Positions 46,499 to 58,185 of a DNA stretch of 64,000 bases are shown here, one piece after another. The translations under genes and the position numbers were made by a program. The notes below the pieces were generated by a model that saw only the letters and a list, made by a program, of their open reading frames with translations, made no database searches and was not told the origin of the DNA. This DNA is from Perognathus longimembris pacificus (taxonomy: Eukaryota; Chordata; Mammalia; Rodentia; Heteromyidae): the NCBI RefSeq assembly GCF_023159225.1, contig NC_063174.1:38289691-38353690 (forward strand). Reading direction: 5' to 3'. How positions within the stretch are numbered: the stretch's first letter is position 1; every line of letters begins with the position of its first letter.

Positions 46499-49400
46499 GT
46501 GAGCTCAATGAGTTAATTCTCAGGAGTTATGTCCTTCCCATGGGAGGAGAAGGAAGCTTTCATACGGGTCTGTAAAGGCAAAATTATTGGACAAAAAGTC
46601 AGATTTAGAGGTCCTGGCATTGTTCTAGGGGCATTATGTCATGTCTCTGTGCAACAATGGCCTGAAGGAAAAGGGGCTTTGTGAGGAGCCACACACATGA
46701 CACAGGATGCCCCATGGTCAACAGGACCCTTTCCCAAAGATTCTTTCATGAATTGGCCTGATTTCACGTGCTTATCAAATCTGACCCTGGTGATGACCCT
46801 AAGAAAGCAGAGGCTGCAAACGGTCACTCTGATGCTGCCACCAACCCATCTCCCATTTCCTCCTGTGTTGTAAGAGACAAAGGGTAAGGATGGCTGGCCT
46901 GCCAGGCTAAGTGGAGGAATTTGGAAAGGATGCTTGTCATGAGAGGTGCTATATAACATGGTCAGAGGCATGTGCCTCACCATGTTGCCTGGTGCTATTA
47001 GTCATCGCTTCAAATGACTTCTTTCCAGAGGCTAAAGGATGAAACAAGGCAAGATCACCCGAGGCAAAAGCAGGGAGAATCACAGTGTCAGCTTCAATAC
47101 ATTGCAACTGCAGAGAGGGAGGAAACTTCCTCTTGGGGCTGGCAGGAAGCCACAGGGCCTCACTGACCTTCTCTGATACATACTCAAGAGAAGGGAAACA
47201 TGAGGATGGCTTTTAAAGGAATGAAATCTGAGAGGGGCTAAGAGATGAGCCAAAGGTCACACAATAAAGCCAAATGGGGAAATAGCCAAGTTGTTCAGTT
47301 TCAGAGCCAAGTGGCCTGACTAGGCCATCAGTCCAAACAGCCCTTGAACTTCTCTTCACTCGCATCTTCATCTGTAAGCATTCTCTCACCTGTACCAGCT
47401 AGGGTATCAAATGCAGAAGAAAAATGATGTCATTCTGTACAGGTCAGGAGGAAAAGTTAGCCCTTATTCTAAATAGTCCACATGTGTGCTATTATCAGTA
47501 TGACTAATAGACCATTGCGATGCCAAAGGATGCCAAGTTAAAAGCATCCACCAGAGCCTCTTAGAAATAGTATAAGAAAAGTGAGGCATCTACTCAGCTA
47601 CCAACCGCAGCATGGCTCTCCAAGAGGATAAAGAAAATGAGCAAGTTTAGACAAAGCAGTAAGGAGCTGAAGGATGCAGAGATGGGGCAGGGAGCTATAC
47701 CTGTTCCTATCACCAGCCTCCATGGAGTGACCACCTACTAAGAGCAGGACCTTCCTTGAGGAAAGGGAAGCTGGCAACTGCTGCAGCTCAGGTGGCTTTG
47801 TGCACAACCCAGGGCCTGCTCTTGGCCATGACCACAGAGCAGGGGAACCTGAGTGGACACAAAACCACTCAAATGGCTATTTTCTTGATCTTTATCCTAT
47901 TTTCACACCAGAGTGTGGCTGATACAGGCCCATCAGGCTTGGAGAAACTGAGAGATGGTAACTCCAACTTTGTGCACGCTCACAGCAGCATCTTTAGAAC
48001 AATCCTGCTTTTGCTTCTTTGGTACAGTGATTTTTTTAGCTAAGACCTGACCTTCTTTGTCTTTCTCCTGGGTAGATGAGCGAGGAATGTGTTTAACCTC
48101 TCACCTAGCTGTCAAGCAGTTTCCACAATAGATACTATGCTACACCTTACTGAGAAGGATGCCTACAACCTAACAAAATGGTAAAAAGTACAAACCAAGC
48201 AAAGAAAAAAAAGTTCTGCCTTGTGCCAGACAAGTCTAAAGTCAGCAGAGCTCTATTTCTATTAGTGTAGACAGACTATGTTGTGGGCTGAAGTCTACTT
48301 CAGAACCACTTAGGGGTCCACAGGCACACAGATGTGTTCCTATTTCAGGGACAGGGGTTCTGAAGGGCCCAAATATGGTCCCTTCTCCCCATCAAGTAAG
48401 AACCCTTACTGGGTTGGCTGGAATTGCTGACCAGGTTCAGATTTTCCCCTCCTAGCAGCAGAAACATGGGGGAAAAAGTAATTACTCTCTGACTTCAATG
48501 AACCAAGAGAGAAGACAGAATAACAAGACCCCAGGCAACACTACCAGCAACACTTTCCCATGTGAAACCTTGTGAGGCCCTCAAGCCAAAGTCTTAAAAT
48601 AGGCTCATAAAGCAAAGAATGATATGAAGACCAAAGTCTTCAGTCCTACCTAGGACCAGACTCCTACACAGTTACAGAGAAAAAGAAGTGGCCAATTCAT
48701 CACCTGTGCCTGCTCCACCTCTATCTCTATCAGGCATCTGGGCAGCAAATGCAAGAAACCTGCGGACTGATCTGCAACAGAATATTCTATGATAAAAAGC
48801 AATGGACTAGCACTGAGTCTTGGAAGGGAGAGGAGAAGGAAAAGAGCATGACTGGAGGACTATACCCCCAAACAAGCTGTAATGGACCATGGTTCACATA
48901 GAAGACAGAAGCCTCAGAAAAAGCGGACAGTGTAGAAAATGTGTGAGAAAGTATTAGATGAAAAATGAAAATACTCTGTAAAAAAAAAAATGAAAGTATT
49001 AGATGAAGTTCAGCATTCAAGCAGGGGAAACAAGTGCCAGATCAATCAGCACTACCCTCTGTTGTCCTTTTTACCGAGCTCAAAGTATACAGCCCAGCAC
49101 GAAGGCTACCTGTGCACAGACAGAGGCAGCCTTGGTGGCCAGTGCTTTCGACTTCACAGCTATTGAACATTAGTGGCCAATTGAGTACTTATACAGCATC
49201 TTGTTACCACATCCATTTCCAAAAAGTACTACTAATGACTCCATTTTACTTCAAGGCCATCTATCATAAACTAGATGGTTCAGCAGAGAAGGAATCCTCA
49301 CAGTTCCAACTCCCAGTGTCTAGGCCCTATTCCACTGGGCTATTCTGGTGTGCTGTGGAGATGACTCCTATCTGAAGGCCATGGATTCCAGATACCAGTG

Positions 49401-49602
49401 GGAAGACCAGGGGGAGGCAATAACACAGAAAGATACAACAAGAGACAAATACGGGAACTGACACCAGTGATTAAGTTTCCCAAGAAGCTAGTCCTAGGAT
49501 GAGCATGTTTGGAGCAGTACCTTGTGTAACCATGTCCTGAGCCCAAGAGGGTAAATAGGGGTCTTGAACAAAGTCTTCCATTGAGTAGTTCCACACAAAG
49601 AA

Positions 49603-49604
49603 AT

Positions 49605-49665
<61 letters not shown>

Positions 49666-49691
49666 AGAGAGAGAGAAAGAAAGAGAGAAAG

Positions 49692-49730
<39 letters not shown>

Positions 49731-50091
49731 AGAAAGAAAGAAAGAGGAGAGGAATGGAGGGAGGGGGAGGGAAGGGAGGAAGGAAGGAAAGAAAGAAAAA
49801 GAGAGAGAGGAAGGAATTAGGAAAAAAGGAAGGAGTCATGAAAGAAGAAAAGGAAAGGAAATGAAAGGGAGGAAGGGAGGGAACGAGGGAAGGAAGGAGA
49901 GAGAAAAGAATTGAGAGGAAAGAAAGAAGGAAGGCAGGAAGGAAAGAAGGAAGAAGTTATGAAAGAAGGAAGAAAAGGAAAGGGAGTGAGGAAGGAAGGG
50001 AGGGAGGGAAGAAGGAAGAAAGGAAGGAAGGAAGGAAGGAAGGAAGGAAGGAAGGAAGGAAGGAAGGAAGGAAGGAAGGAAGGAAGGAAAC
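49603..50091. repeat. Long purine tract, (GAAA)n then (GGAA)n
   Basis: About 490 bases almost free of pyrimidine on the + strand: GAAA units to about 49745, mixed GA-rich units to about 50015, then about 18 perfect GGAA units. On the MAP3K9 sense strand this is a C/T tract beginning just after the proximal AATAAA signal. Reading frames across it are low-complexity Lys/Glu/Arg (or Phe/Ser/Pro/Leu) and not genes. Confidence 0.95.
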
Positions 50092-50094
50092 TTA

Positions 50095-50100
50095 TTTATT
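50095..50100 (-). promoter_or_regulatory. Candidate proximal polyadenylation signal of MAP3K9
   Basis: AATAAA on the - strand, about 680 nt after the stop. Directly downstream is the C/T-rich tract, which could supply a U-rich downstream element. No transcript data are available here. Confidence 0.4.
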
Positions 50101-50779
50101 CTCTTCACTGAAACTCGACTGCATTTTTCCCTTCTCCTCCATTTTTACAGAGCCAGTTCTCCATACCACATGTGGGCTCAAGTAAACAGGCAGGGCACCT
50201 GCAGGTAGGTTGTGCCAGGTCCATCAACACCTATGCCCCACACTACACATTGCCTTCAGTCTTCCAGCTGGCATGAAAAGGCTTAGGACACGGGACAGAT
50301 CATATCTCACACCAAACAAGACTCCAATTCACAGTGGTGGGGAGAGTGGAAAAGGAGTGAAATCAATCACAGAACATCCAATACTGGTGGTGTGAGAAGG
50401 TGGAATTCAGGGCTAACAAAGGGACCCAAGGATAGCTCTGGCTGAGGAGGAGCAGCAGACAGATTTGGCTGAGTAACTCTGCAAGTCACTCTAAAGGCAA
50501 GGAAGACTGGAGGGTGGAGGACATGCATGCACCCCTCCCTCCCACCCACAGCCAGAGCTAGTGGCCACAGCCCCTCCAGTGGACATGGGTAGAAAGGCCC
50601 TGAAGGATGGGAGACTCTGTGAAGTGGCCCTGTTTCCATCCCTTCTATCTTCAAAGTGCATTATCAGTGCAAGAAGTAGGGCTGGATGCCAGGGGGCGCA
50701 ACTCTGAGAAAGGGCTGTGCCAGCCAGCTCCCTCTATCTCCTCTGGCCTCCGTTTTGCCCACCCGTGACCCTTCTCACG

Positions 50780-51264
50780 CTAAGACCAGAACTCCTGCTG
50801 GATCTCATAGGGGGCCGGCTTGTGTGTGTTCAGTTCAGCTCTACACAGGGGCACAGTGCTGTCCTGACTCTGCCCCTCTGCATCCAGGTCCAGAAGCGTC
50901 CGTTCAGTGGAGGGCAGAGCCCCCGCCTGGAATGGGAGCAGAGCTGGAAGCCCAGGCCGCTCTTCCACAGTGCTGCTGCTGCTAGCAAAGCACGAGTCCA
51001 GGTTGCTAGGTGTCTCTGTGCTAGAGCTGTTGGCTGGGGAGGCGCTGCGGGCATGGCTGGGGGACACAAACCACCAAGGGTCCAGCCGTTGCCGGTTGGC
51101 AGAAGGACGTGGCCGAGGCAGAAACTCCAGAGTCTTGGGTCTCTCCAATGTAGAGTCTTGCTGTGTGCTCCAACGCCTTGGGGTTGGTGGAAAGACCACA
51201 TTGGGGTCAGGGAGACGGGGAAATTCACCTGGGTCTCGGCTGGGACTAGGGGTTTTCAACATTC
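50780..51264 (-). CDS. MAP3K9: MAP3K9 last coding exon (C-terminus)
   Basis: Encodes the C-terminal 161 residues of mixed-lineage kinase 1. It follows the acceptor ccttgaccag; its first two bases complete a split Gly codon, then [14 protein letters not shown]. It ends YEIQQEFWS with TAG at 50780-50782. The segment is Ser/Pro/Thr-rich with several S/T-P sites (for example KTPSPS and FPPTPRRW), typical of the regulatory tail of MLKs, where proline-directed phosphorylation is known. There is no folded domain. The match to the MLK1 C-terminus as I recall it is almost residue for residue, and distinguishes it from MLK2, MLK3 and MLK4. The reading frames on the opposite strand (50717-51476) are shadows. 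Confidence 0.95.
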
Positions 51265-51529
51265 CTGGTCAAGGAGACAAAAGGAGAAACATTACAGGCC
51301 AGATCCACACCACTGCTCCTCCCCCACCCCACCGTATCCCTATGCACTCGAGACAACACGAATTAACAGAGCAACTACTAGGTACCATGCACAGTGCTGG
51401 GAAGTACTGGAGATTCAAAAGTGAATTAGAAGGTCTAGCCCCCGTGGGTCTAATAACTGGCCTTACGGCCCAATAGTAGTGACACAGGAGTCACTTCTGT
51501 AACAACATAACCTAAGGCAGATATTGACA

Positions 51530-51730
51530 ACTGACAGATAAGACAGATATCGACCCGCAGGCTGGACACTGAGTTTGTAAATGAACTTTTGCAGGAATAT
51601 ACTGTGGATACACACACAGCTGCTTTCTAACAGCAGCAGCACAGCTGAATATTTACAAGAGAAACTGACCCATAAGACCTAATTATTTATCTTCTTCCCC
51701 TTTCTCAAACAGTTCGCTGACTTAGGACCG
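51530..51730 (+). repeat. hAT-Charlie-type transposon fossil in a MAP3K9 intron
   Basis: cgacccgcaggctggacact, gagtttgtaaatgaactttt, cagctgctttctaacagcag, cagctgaatatttacaagag, actgacccataagacctaat, aaacagttcgctgactt follow the order of a common non-autonomous Charlie-group element whose ends read "ggtcggcaaact". Subfamily uncertain. The rest of this intron (51265-52548) shows no other repeat. Confidence 0.6.
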
Positions 51731-52548
51731 GGAATGCCAGTCCTTCACTGTTCATGCATTTAATCACCGGGCAACAGGTACAGAGCCAAGTAGCAGAAGT
51801 CTACAAGTGAGGAATACAGAGTCTCTGTTCCCAAAGACATTACATACCCGAGTTTAATAAACAAATCTATAGGAGGGGAAGGTCAAGTGAATGACAAAAG
51901 ACAATTGTCACTGGCACTTACATCCCTTCTCCCACAGGACTAGGGACTGCTTTCAACTCTCACTTTGGTTTATGGGGCTAGAAAAGGTGGCAGTCCTAGA
52001 CTCAGATGGTGTACTCCCCAGAGTCTGTGGTGTCAGATGCACAAGGCAAAAGGGTACACATGGATATCATCTGCCTGATCACCTCACATCTGAAGAGGTG
52101 GTGTGTGTCAAGGATGGCTTTGTAGAGCATGGGGAATGAGTGGTGGCTTACTTTATGAGGAAGTTGAGGGTCCAGCTCTGTGGGAAAGCACCCCTTCTAG
52201 GCACAGTGCACATTATTTCCTAGTAGCTGCCAGTACCTCTGGAAATAACCAGAAGCTAGATTCCTAAAAGCAATGTCTTACCCGGATCCCAATAGACACA
52301 GGTCTGGCTCTTCCTAGAACTTGCCTGTTTTCCTTTCATCTCCAGGGGCAGACAGCCCCTCCCCCACCCCGGCCCCGCTTGGGGTCCAGAACAGGGAGAT
52401 GTCAGCCAGTCTTGGCTATTTCCCTGAGACATGATCAGACTGTCACACTTGGCTGAACAAGATGAGGAACAAGACTTATATATAGAAGAATGAGGCATCT
52501 AACACATTTTGGCTCCCTGGGAGCCATAAAAAGAGAAGAGAAACTCAC

Positions 52549-53352
52549 CTGCCCCAGGGCTGGGGGTCAACCCATTGCTGGAGGGACTCCTGCTGGCTTG
52601 GGGCACTGCTGGCTTAAGGGCACCATCAGAAGGAGTCCGTCGGTGACCACTGGGCTGTGTGGGGGCAGTAAGGGTGACATGGGTGGGGGTCAGGGATTGG
52701 TTAGGGTCTCGCTTGAAACGCTCCACACGAACATTGACAAGGGGGTTGCGGGTGCACGGGGCCAGGGGTGGGGCCTCGACTGGGCTGACTGGCATTTCAT
52801 ATACCACAATCTCATCACTGTCAGAGCGCAATAGGGAGCGTGTGGAATTGCACTCCGAAACAGAGGACAGAGAGAGCAATGTCAGGGAGGCAGAGGGGTC
52901 GCCTAGCAACAGCATGGGTTCTTCTTTCTTGAAGAGCTTTCGGGAAGGAGGGCTGGTGCTCCGACGAGGTCGGCTGGCCCTCTGGAAAAGACCTTCACGC
53001 CTTTTCTTCTCTTCCCGAGCTGGTGGCTCAGGCTCTTCTGGGGGAAGCAGCTGGCACTTGCCAGCTTCTAGCAGGTCAAACCCTAGGCCTGTGGCTGCCA
53101 GAACAGCCCCACAGCCAAGCAGAGCCACTTCATAGCGGCGGTGGTGGGTCCCACTACGCTTGAGGCTGTTGGTTGGTGTCAGCTGAGGGGTACTGGTGGC
53201 CGAGTTGACTGGGGTAGGCTCTTCATGGACTCCATCACTGGAGGGGCCATCCCCATCCTCTCCACGAGGAAATGGGATACAGAGGTAGGACTGGTTGGGT
53301 GAATGCTGTAGATGACTCTCTCCACTCTTTGGAGCTTCACTATCCTCATCCT
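52549..53352 (-). CDS. MAP3K9: MAP3K9 large internal exon (Ser/Pro-rich regulatory region)
   Basis: The biggest exon here, 804 bp. Acceptor ttcttcacag at 53353 side; donor gtgagtttct at 52548. It encodes a split Glu, 267 residues, and the first base of a Gly codon. Notable parts are an acidic start (DEDSEAP), YLCIPFPRGEDGDG, a Thr/Pro-rich ATSTPQLTPTN, a hydrophobic patch VALLGCGAVLAATGLGFDLL (a short helix or membrane-prone segment), a basic cluster EEKKRREGLFQ, SRKLFKKEEPMLLLGD, and a Ser-rich LLRSDSDEIVVYEMPVSP. This is the MLK1-specific tail between CRIB and C-terminus. The long antisense frame at 52659-53135 is a shadow. The exon is a multiple of three. Confidence 0.96.
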
Positions 53353-53639
53353 CTGTGAAGAAAAGAGAGGAGGGAAAATGGGAACAAAGCAGCAAGAGTA
53401 AGAATCTGGTCCTTTTCTCCCAAACCCAACCAACTCGACTCAGTGTCTGGATGCAAAGTTCCAATAGCCTAATAGGCGGAACATATAATTAGACAATGAA
53501 CCAACAGGGCTACATCTCTTTCTCCCCCCAACTCAGAATGTGACCAACACAGGAAAATCAATCTGCATTCTGGAGCTCACTTTCCTATTTACAAAAAAGG
53601 GAGTATGCTAATCTGCTACTTCTTTCTTAGAGGCATTCC

Positions 53640-53720
53640 TTTCTTGTATGATATTTAGGATTGAGTCCAGGATCTCATGCATACTAGGCAAGTACTCTAT
53701 CACTGAGCCACACTCTCCAT
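53640..53720 (-). repeat. ID-like SINE fragment in a MAP3K9 intron
   Basis: ggattgagtccaggatctca, tgcatactaggcaagtactc, tatcactgagccacactct is an antisense ID head without clear tail. The rest of the intron 53353-54467 holds a purine-rich patch (53945-54060) and a G-run near 54190. Confidence 0.6.
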
Positions 53721-54467
53721 ACTACAGGAACCCCTAATAAAGTACAGTATGAGTTTCTAGAACACTGACTAGAAAACAGTCCTATGTTTTGTACCTTAAA
53801 ATTAGAAGAGCATTTGGATCTCTAGAATGATAGCCTAGTAACTGAAGAGTGAAAGGATTAGTACACTCTACACAGGAGAAGGCCCATTTACTCCACAGAC
53901 TAACCACTGTAATGGAAATCTAGAAATAAGAATATTATCTGACAAAGAGAAAGAGAAAAAAGTGAGTGTGTGAGAGAGGGAGACAGGGAAGAAGAGAAAG
54001 AGGGGATGAGGGAAAGAAAGAAGTGAGGGAAGTAAGAAAGTTAGAAAGGGGGGGTGTGGGGAGCGAGAACTTGAAAAGAACTTCCTACCATTCAGTAACT
54101 GGAGGACAACCCTGGAAGGATACATTATTTTCTCTAACCATCCTCCACTTTGTAACTCCTCAAATTAATATATGAAGAAACAGACTGCGGGGGGGGGGGG
54201 GGCGGAGGGGCTCTGATTCAAGGCCTAACTTTTGTATTGCCATAAGGAGATTATTACTGGCCCTTGAGGTAAACTCCAGGTTAAAAAAAAAACAAAACAA
54301 ACAGATTTAGAAAGATTCAATGAAACATGAAACGAGAAAATAGACTAAGGACAGTTTGGGAGTCAAGTAAAAGATCAAACAAACCCCATAACCTGAGGTG
54401 TCCTTCTAGAAGCTTGACCAAAAAGCCCTGGGAGAACAGGGAGAAAAAAGACAAAAGCAATGCTTAC

Positions 54468-54580
54468 CCATCTCCATAAGGCTGGTAAACGCTGGCAGGG
54501 CTGGGCTACTCCTTGGGCCCTTCCCCAAGTTTGGGGCACTAGATGACCACTGTTTGTATCCATCGACCAGGGACTTGAGG
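54468..54580 (-). CDS. MAP3K9: MAP3K9 internal exon (SLVDGYKQW segment)
   Basis: A 113 bp exon between acceptor ttcaatttcag and donor gtaagcattg. It encodes the last base of a split Gly, then [31 protein letters not shown] and TSLMEM, and the first base of a Glu codon. The Ser-Ser-Ser-Ala-Pro-Asn-Leu motif looks like a basophilic-kinase or 14-3-3-type site, but that is inference; it is known as conserved sequence in MLK1. The frame continues into the neighbouring exons on both sides. Confidence 0.95.
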
Positions 54581-56210
54581 CTGAAATTGAAGAAAGAGGA
54601 GACTGTCACTAAAAACTACTTTTCTTATTCTAGCTATATGTTTGATTAAACCAATCCTATAGGTAACAACTCTCACTAAGATTACTTGCTTCACAAACAG
54701 AAGTGCACATGCTCTAGGGGAAGAAAACAGTGGTATAACCCAGCCTCTCACATGCTCCCTGTTGAAAGATGTGGTGGGCCAGATAAGCAAGCAGATAGAA
54801 ATAATATGGGATGTTCAGCCAGTAGGGATCTTGCATGAGCCATTCTTAAGGAAGAGGCAACAAATTCACAGACATTGAATAAAACAATAAAACAACATTA
54901 GTACTGCTAGGCATGGAGCAGCTGAATCAAGAGAAATGGGCTGGGCCACTCCATTCATACAATGTCTCAACTTCTTTCATGCTTCTGTTTGGCATGCTTA
55001 AGCAATTTTCAAAGCCATCCACTTAAAAAAAAAAATTCCAAACAACAATTGATCAACAAAGTTGCACCAAACCAGTGTTCTTTGGGACAGACCTATGTGA
55101 ATAGGACATTATGTTGCACATGGCCCTTGCTTGTCTAGACATGGTTAAAAAGAGGACAGCAGCTTGCTTTCAAATCCCTGCAATCAACTCACTGGGCAAG
55201 CCAGTAACTCTCCAAGGATATAGACTGGGTCCTGCACCATCTCCTTACACAAAAGGGTATCAAGAGGCTAGAAAGTCTTAACCTCTTTCCTAGAGGGCAG
55301 TAAAAAGGAGCATTGAGAAATCTATGTGCTATGGAGATCCAGGATTATATCAGAGATGGCTCTATTTTCAGTGTTAAAGACATGTTCAATGAAAGCCTAC
55401 TCTCCAGTGACCCAGGCTACTGAGGGAGACAGAAAGACTAGCTTTCTCCTTGACCTCAAAAACGTTTCAAGTAATGTCAGAAATATCAGTGAATTAAAAA
55501 TACATCCCAACCTCTGCTAGTTTCAACAAAAACACAGAGCCAAGCTGGGAGAAGGTGGCTCATGCCTGGAATCCTAGCTACTCAGGAGACTGAGATCTGA
55601 GGAGTGTGGTTCAAGGCCAGCCCAGGCAGTAAAGTCCATGAGACTCTTATCTCTAATAATTTTCCACTGGAAAACTGGAAGTGGCCCTGAGGCTTAAAGT
55701 GGTAGAGCATTGGCATTAAGCAGAAAAAACTTAGGGACAGCATCCAGGCTGAGTTCAAACTGAAAAAAAAAAAATTACAGAGCCAAAGAGAGGCATGCTG
55801 CTGGGATCCCCAACTGCCAATTTTCTAACAGCACTTCCAGCTTTAATCCCAGCTCTTCTACTAGATCCAAGTATATCAAAGATTAGCAAAATCAAAAACT
55901 ACACAAGACTAAAGGACTAAAAGGCTAAAGTTCTTTCCCCCTAAAACTAAGTATGCCAGAAGTATCTCAACAACTGAAGTGGCTAGGAAAGTGACAGATC
56001 AACACAAAATGTTTCCCAATGTGCATGGTGGTTGGTAGTGCCCTCAAAAACAAACAAACAAAAAAAATTAAAAAAAAAAAACAAACAACCAGCAAAACCC
56101 CCGCTCAGTCCCTAGAGTGATGAGGCTTAATTCTATGGGGTATGAGAGGAAGGAAATGAAATAGTGATTATTACCAACCACAACAGCTGGTGAGTAGAAG
56201 TTGGACTCAC
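54581..56210 (-). other. MAP3K9: MAP3K9 intron
   Basis: GT-AG intron of 1630 bp. It contains one SINE-B (55541-55780) and an A-rich patch near 56050. No other exon recognised. Confidence 0.85.
55541..55780 (+). repeat. SINE-B in a MAP3K9 intron
   Basis: Opposite in orientation to the gene. Runs from agctgggagaaggtggctca to ccaggctgagttcaaactga plus poly-A; flanks repeat acagagccaa. Confidence 0.88.
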
Positions 56211-56279
56211 CCCAAGTGGAAATGTGGAGATTCTGATGGAGTACTTAAGCCATTAGCTTTTTCTCGTTTCTGAGGGGAT
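56211..56279 (-). CDS. MAP3K9: MAP3K9 small internal exon (69 bp)
   Basis: Acceptor ctttattcattgaag; donor gtgagtccaa. It encodes the last base of a split Gly, then SPQKREKANGLSTPSESPHFHL and two bases of a Gly. The segment carries S/T-P sites (SPQK, STPSESP) that suit proline-directed kinases such as JNK, a known mode of MLK feedback, though no particular site is proven here. Because its length is a multiple of three with matching phases, skipping it would delete 23 residues without a frameshift. Confidence 0.94.
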
Positions 56280-56699
56280 CTTCAATGAATAAAGAAAATC
56301 AGAAATAGGCAGTGAAGGGTGGGGTGGACTTAGCCTCTCCCACATCAAATGCCTAAGACTAGACTTGAGCTATGTGGTCAGTTACCCTCCCCTGGTTCAG
56401 TCAGCAAGCCCACACCAGGAAAGATCTCAACAAGACAACTCTGCCTGAGCTTGGTCCCGGCTCTCTCCATCTATGAGACAAATGTTCCTGGACAGTAAGT
56501 AATGAAGTTAACTGCAGGGGACCTGCAGATACCCACAGATACCTAAACTGTCTATAGACCAATGTGTAGGTTTCCTATGGATATCTACTGTTGGTTAAAA
56601 GGAGAAAGATGAGAATTCACTTACTGTTACAGAATTCAAGACAGTGTTATGCTACTTACGTATTTTTTCCCGGCTAAAAGGCACTTAAGAAGCTTTGAC

Positions 56700-56940
56700 A
56701 GTTGGGTGCAGGTAGCCTACACCCATAATCCTAGCTACTCAGGAAGCTGAGATCTGAGGATCATGATTCAAAGCCAGCCTGGGCGGGGAGAGTCTATGAC
56801 ACTCCTATCTCCAATTAACTACTAAAAGAGCCAGAAGTTGAACTGTGGTTCAAGTGGTAGAACATTGACCTTGATAAGAAAAGCTCAGGGACAGTTCCCA
56901 GGCCTTGAGAGTTCAAGCCCCAGGACCTGCACCGAAAAAA
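56700..56940 (+). repeat. SINE-B in a MAP3K9 intron
   Basis: From gttgggtgcaggtagcctac to agttcaagccccaggacctg plus poly-A. Flanks gaagctttgaca and aaagttttgaca form an imperfect target-site duplication. Confidence 0.88.
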
Positions 56941-57597
56941 AAAAGGAAAAAGTTTTGACACAAATGAGATCCTTACATAAGATTGGACCGAAAGTACTTT
57001 CAGTTCTTTAATAGGAACCGAGAAGTATAATTTAAGGCAATATTTTTAATTACTTCAAAAATTTGTGAGAAAGGAAGTTTATGTGGGGAAAAAGAAAAGT
57101 TCAAAGTTAATGTTTACCAGTGTGAAATAAAGTTAATTTTCTACCAAGACAAAAGCTATCTTTAAATGAAGCAGAGCCAAAGAAATTACTTGATCTACAT
57201 CCTGGTTAACATTATATGCAATTATAATAATCTTGGAAATAGCAAGGATTCCAGGTGGCTTGAGTTTCTCATACCCTACTCTAGCCCAGTGTTTAGAAGC
57301 TTGCTCTTATAGAACTTGGTAGAGGAGAACAATTTCCCTTTCCCAAAGGAGTCAATTGCTGAATCCATACATTGCATAGTTTGTTCTACATGTCTAAATT
57401 TAAAATTTCTCTCTTCAAAGGTATCCAGTGATTTCTAAAGATTGGCTTCACAAAGCCAGTCCTTTTAAACCCAACTGTTATTTTCACCCTGTACTCAGTC
57501 TGACAAAAGAAATAAATTTGAGGCCAGTTACAGGTTCAGGGCACCTGTGGTCAACCTTTGAAGTCTTTGGAAAAAGTCAGTTAAAAAAAGGTAAAAG

Positions 57598-57805
57598 GGT
57601 GCCTGTGGTTCATGCCTGAAACCCTAGCTATACATGAGGCCGAGGAGCATGGTTTGAAACCAGCCTGGGAAGGAGAGTCTATGAGACTCTTATCTCCAAC
57701 TAATCAACAAAAAGCTAGAAATGGCTCATGTGGTAGAGCATTAGCTTTGAGCACATTGGGACATTGCCCAGGTTCAGGTCCCAGAACCAACAAAAAAAGA
57801 AAAAG
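57598..57805 (+). repeat. SINE-B in a MAP3K9 intron, diverged
   Basis: From ggtgcctgtggttcatgcct to ggttcaggtcccagaaccaa; the tail module is shortened. Ends in poly-A and a G-run. Confidence 0.82.
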
Positions 57806-57984
57806 GGGGGGGGGGGGAAGGCAAAGGGCCATCCTCACACTTAGAAAAGTCAGGAAATATACTAGAATTTAATACCAAGGATAAAAACATATGTTAACCA
57901 TAATTCCCATGCCTTTGGTATGAAAGAGAAGAAACGCAGGGAAAAATCACCATGATTAATATTTATCCATACTTGGTACAAGCC

Positions 57985-58185
57985 CACTAATCTATGCACT
58001 TCATAAAGATGACTTAGCTAATCCTCACATTGACCATATGAGCTGGGTACTAGTATTATCCACATTCTAGGATGGGAAAACACATGCTCACACAGGTAGG
58101 TACAGTGGAGCTGGGACTCATGCCCAATCAGTCTGGGGTAAGCATCTAAGCTCGTGACTGCTATGCCACAAATTCTTAACCTGTG
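57985..58185 (-). repeat. MIR SINE in a MAP3K9 intron
   Basis: tatgcacttcataaagatga, ctaatcctcacattgaccat, atgagctgggtactagtatt, gatgggaaaacacatgctca, gtggagctgggactcatgcc in antisense MIR order. Confidence 0.8.

Larger units (their letters stand above)
42660..50779 (-). other. MAP3K9: MAP3K9 3' UTR and/or 3' flank (end unresolved)
   Basis: DNA directly downstream of the MAP3K9 stop on its own strand. Two AATAAA signals stand out: a proximal one at 50095-50100, about 680 nt after the stop, and a distal one at 42688-42693, about 8.1 kb after it. The interval is poor in SINEs compared with the DNA to its left and holds no coding exon. Its frames of about 100 codons on either strand have no support. 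Which signal is used cannot be decided from sequence; a long 3' UTR is plausible. Confidence 0.4.

Noticed and set aside
49471..50111. Long Lys/Glu/Arg or Phe/Ser/Leu frames
   Set aside because: Created by the GAAA/GGAA tract; open in several frames and on both strands because the repeat lacks stops.
50717..51476. 235- and 189-codon + strand frames
   Set aside because: They are antisense to the MAP3K9 last exon, which has clear homology, splice sites and a stop on the - strand.
52659..53135. 158-codon + strand frame
   Set aside because: Antisense shadow of the large MAP3K9 exon.
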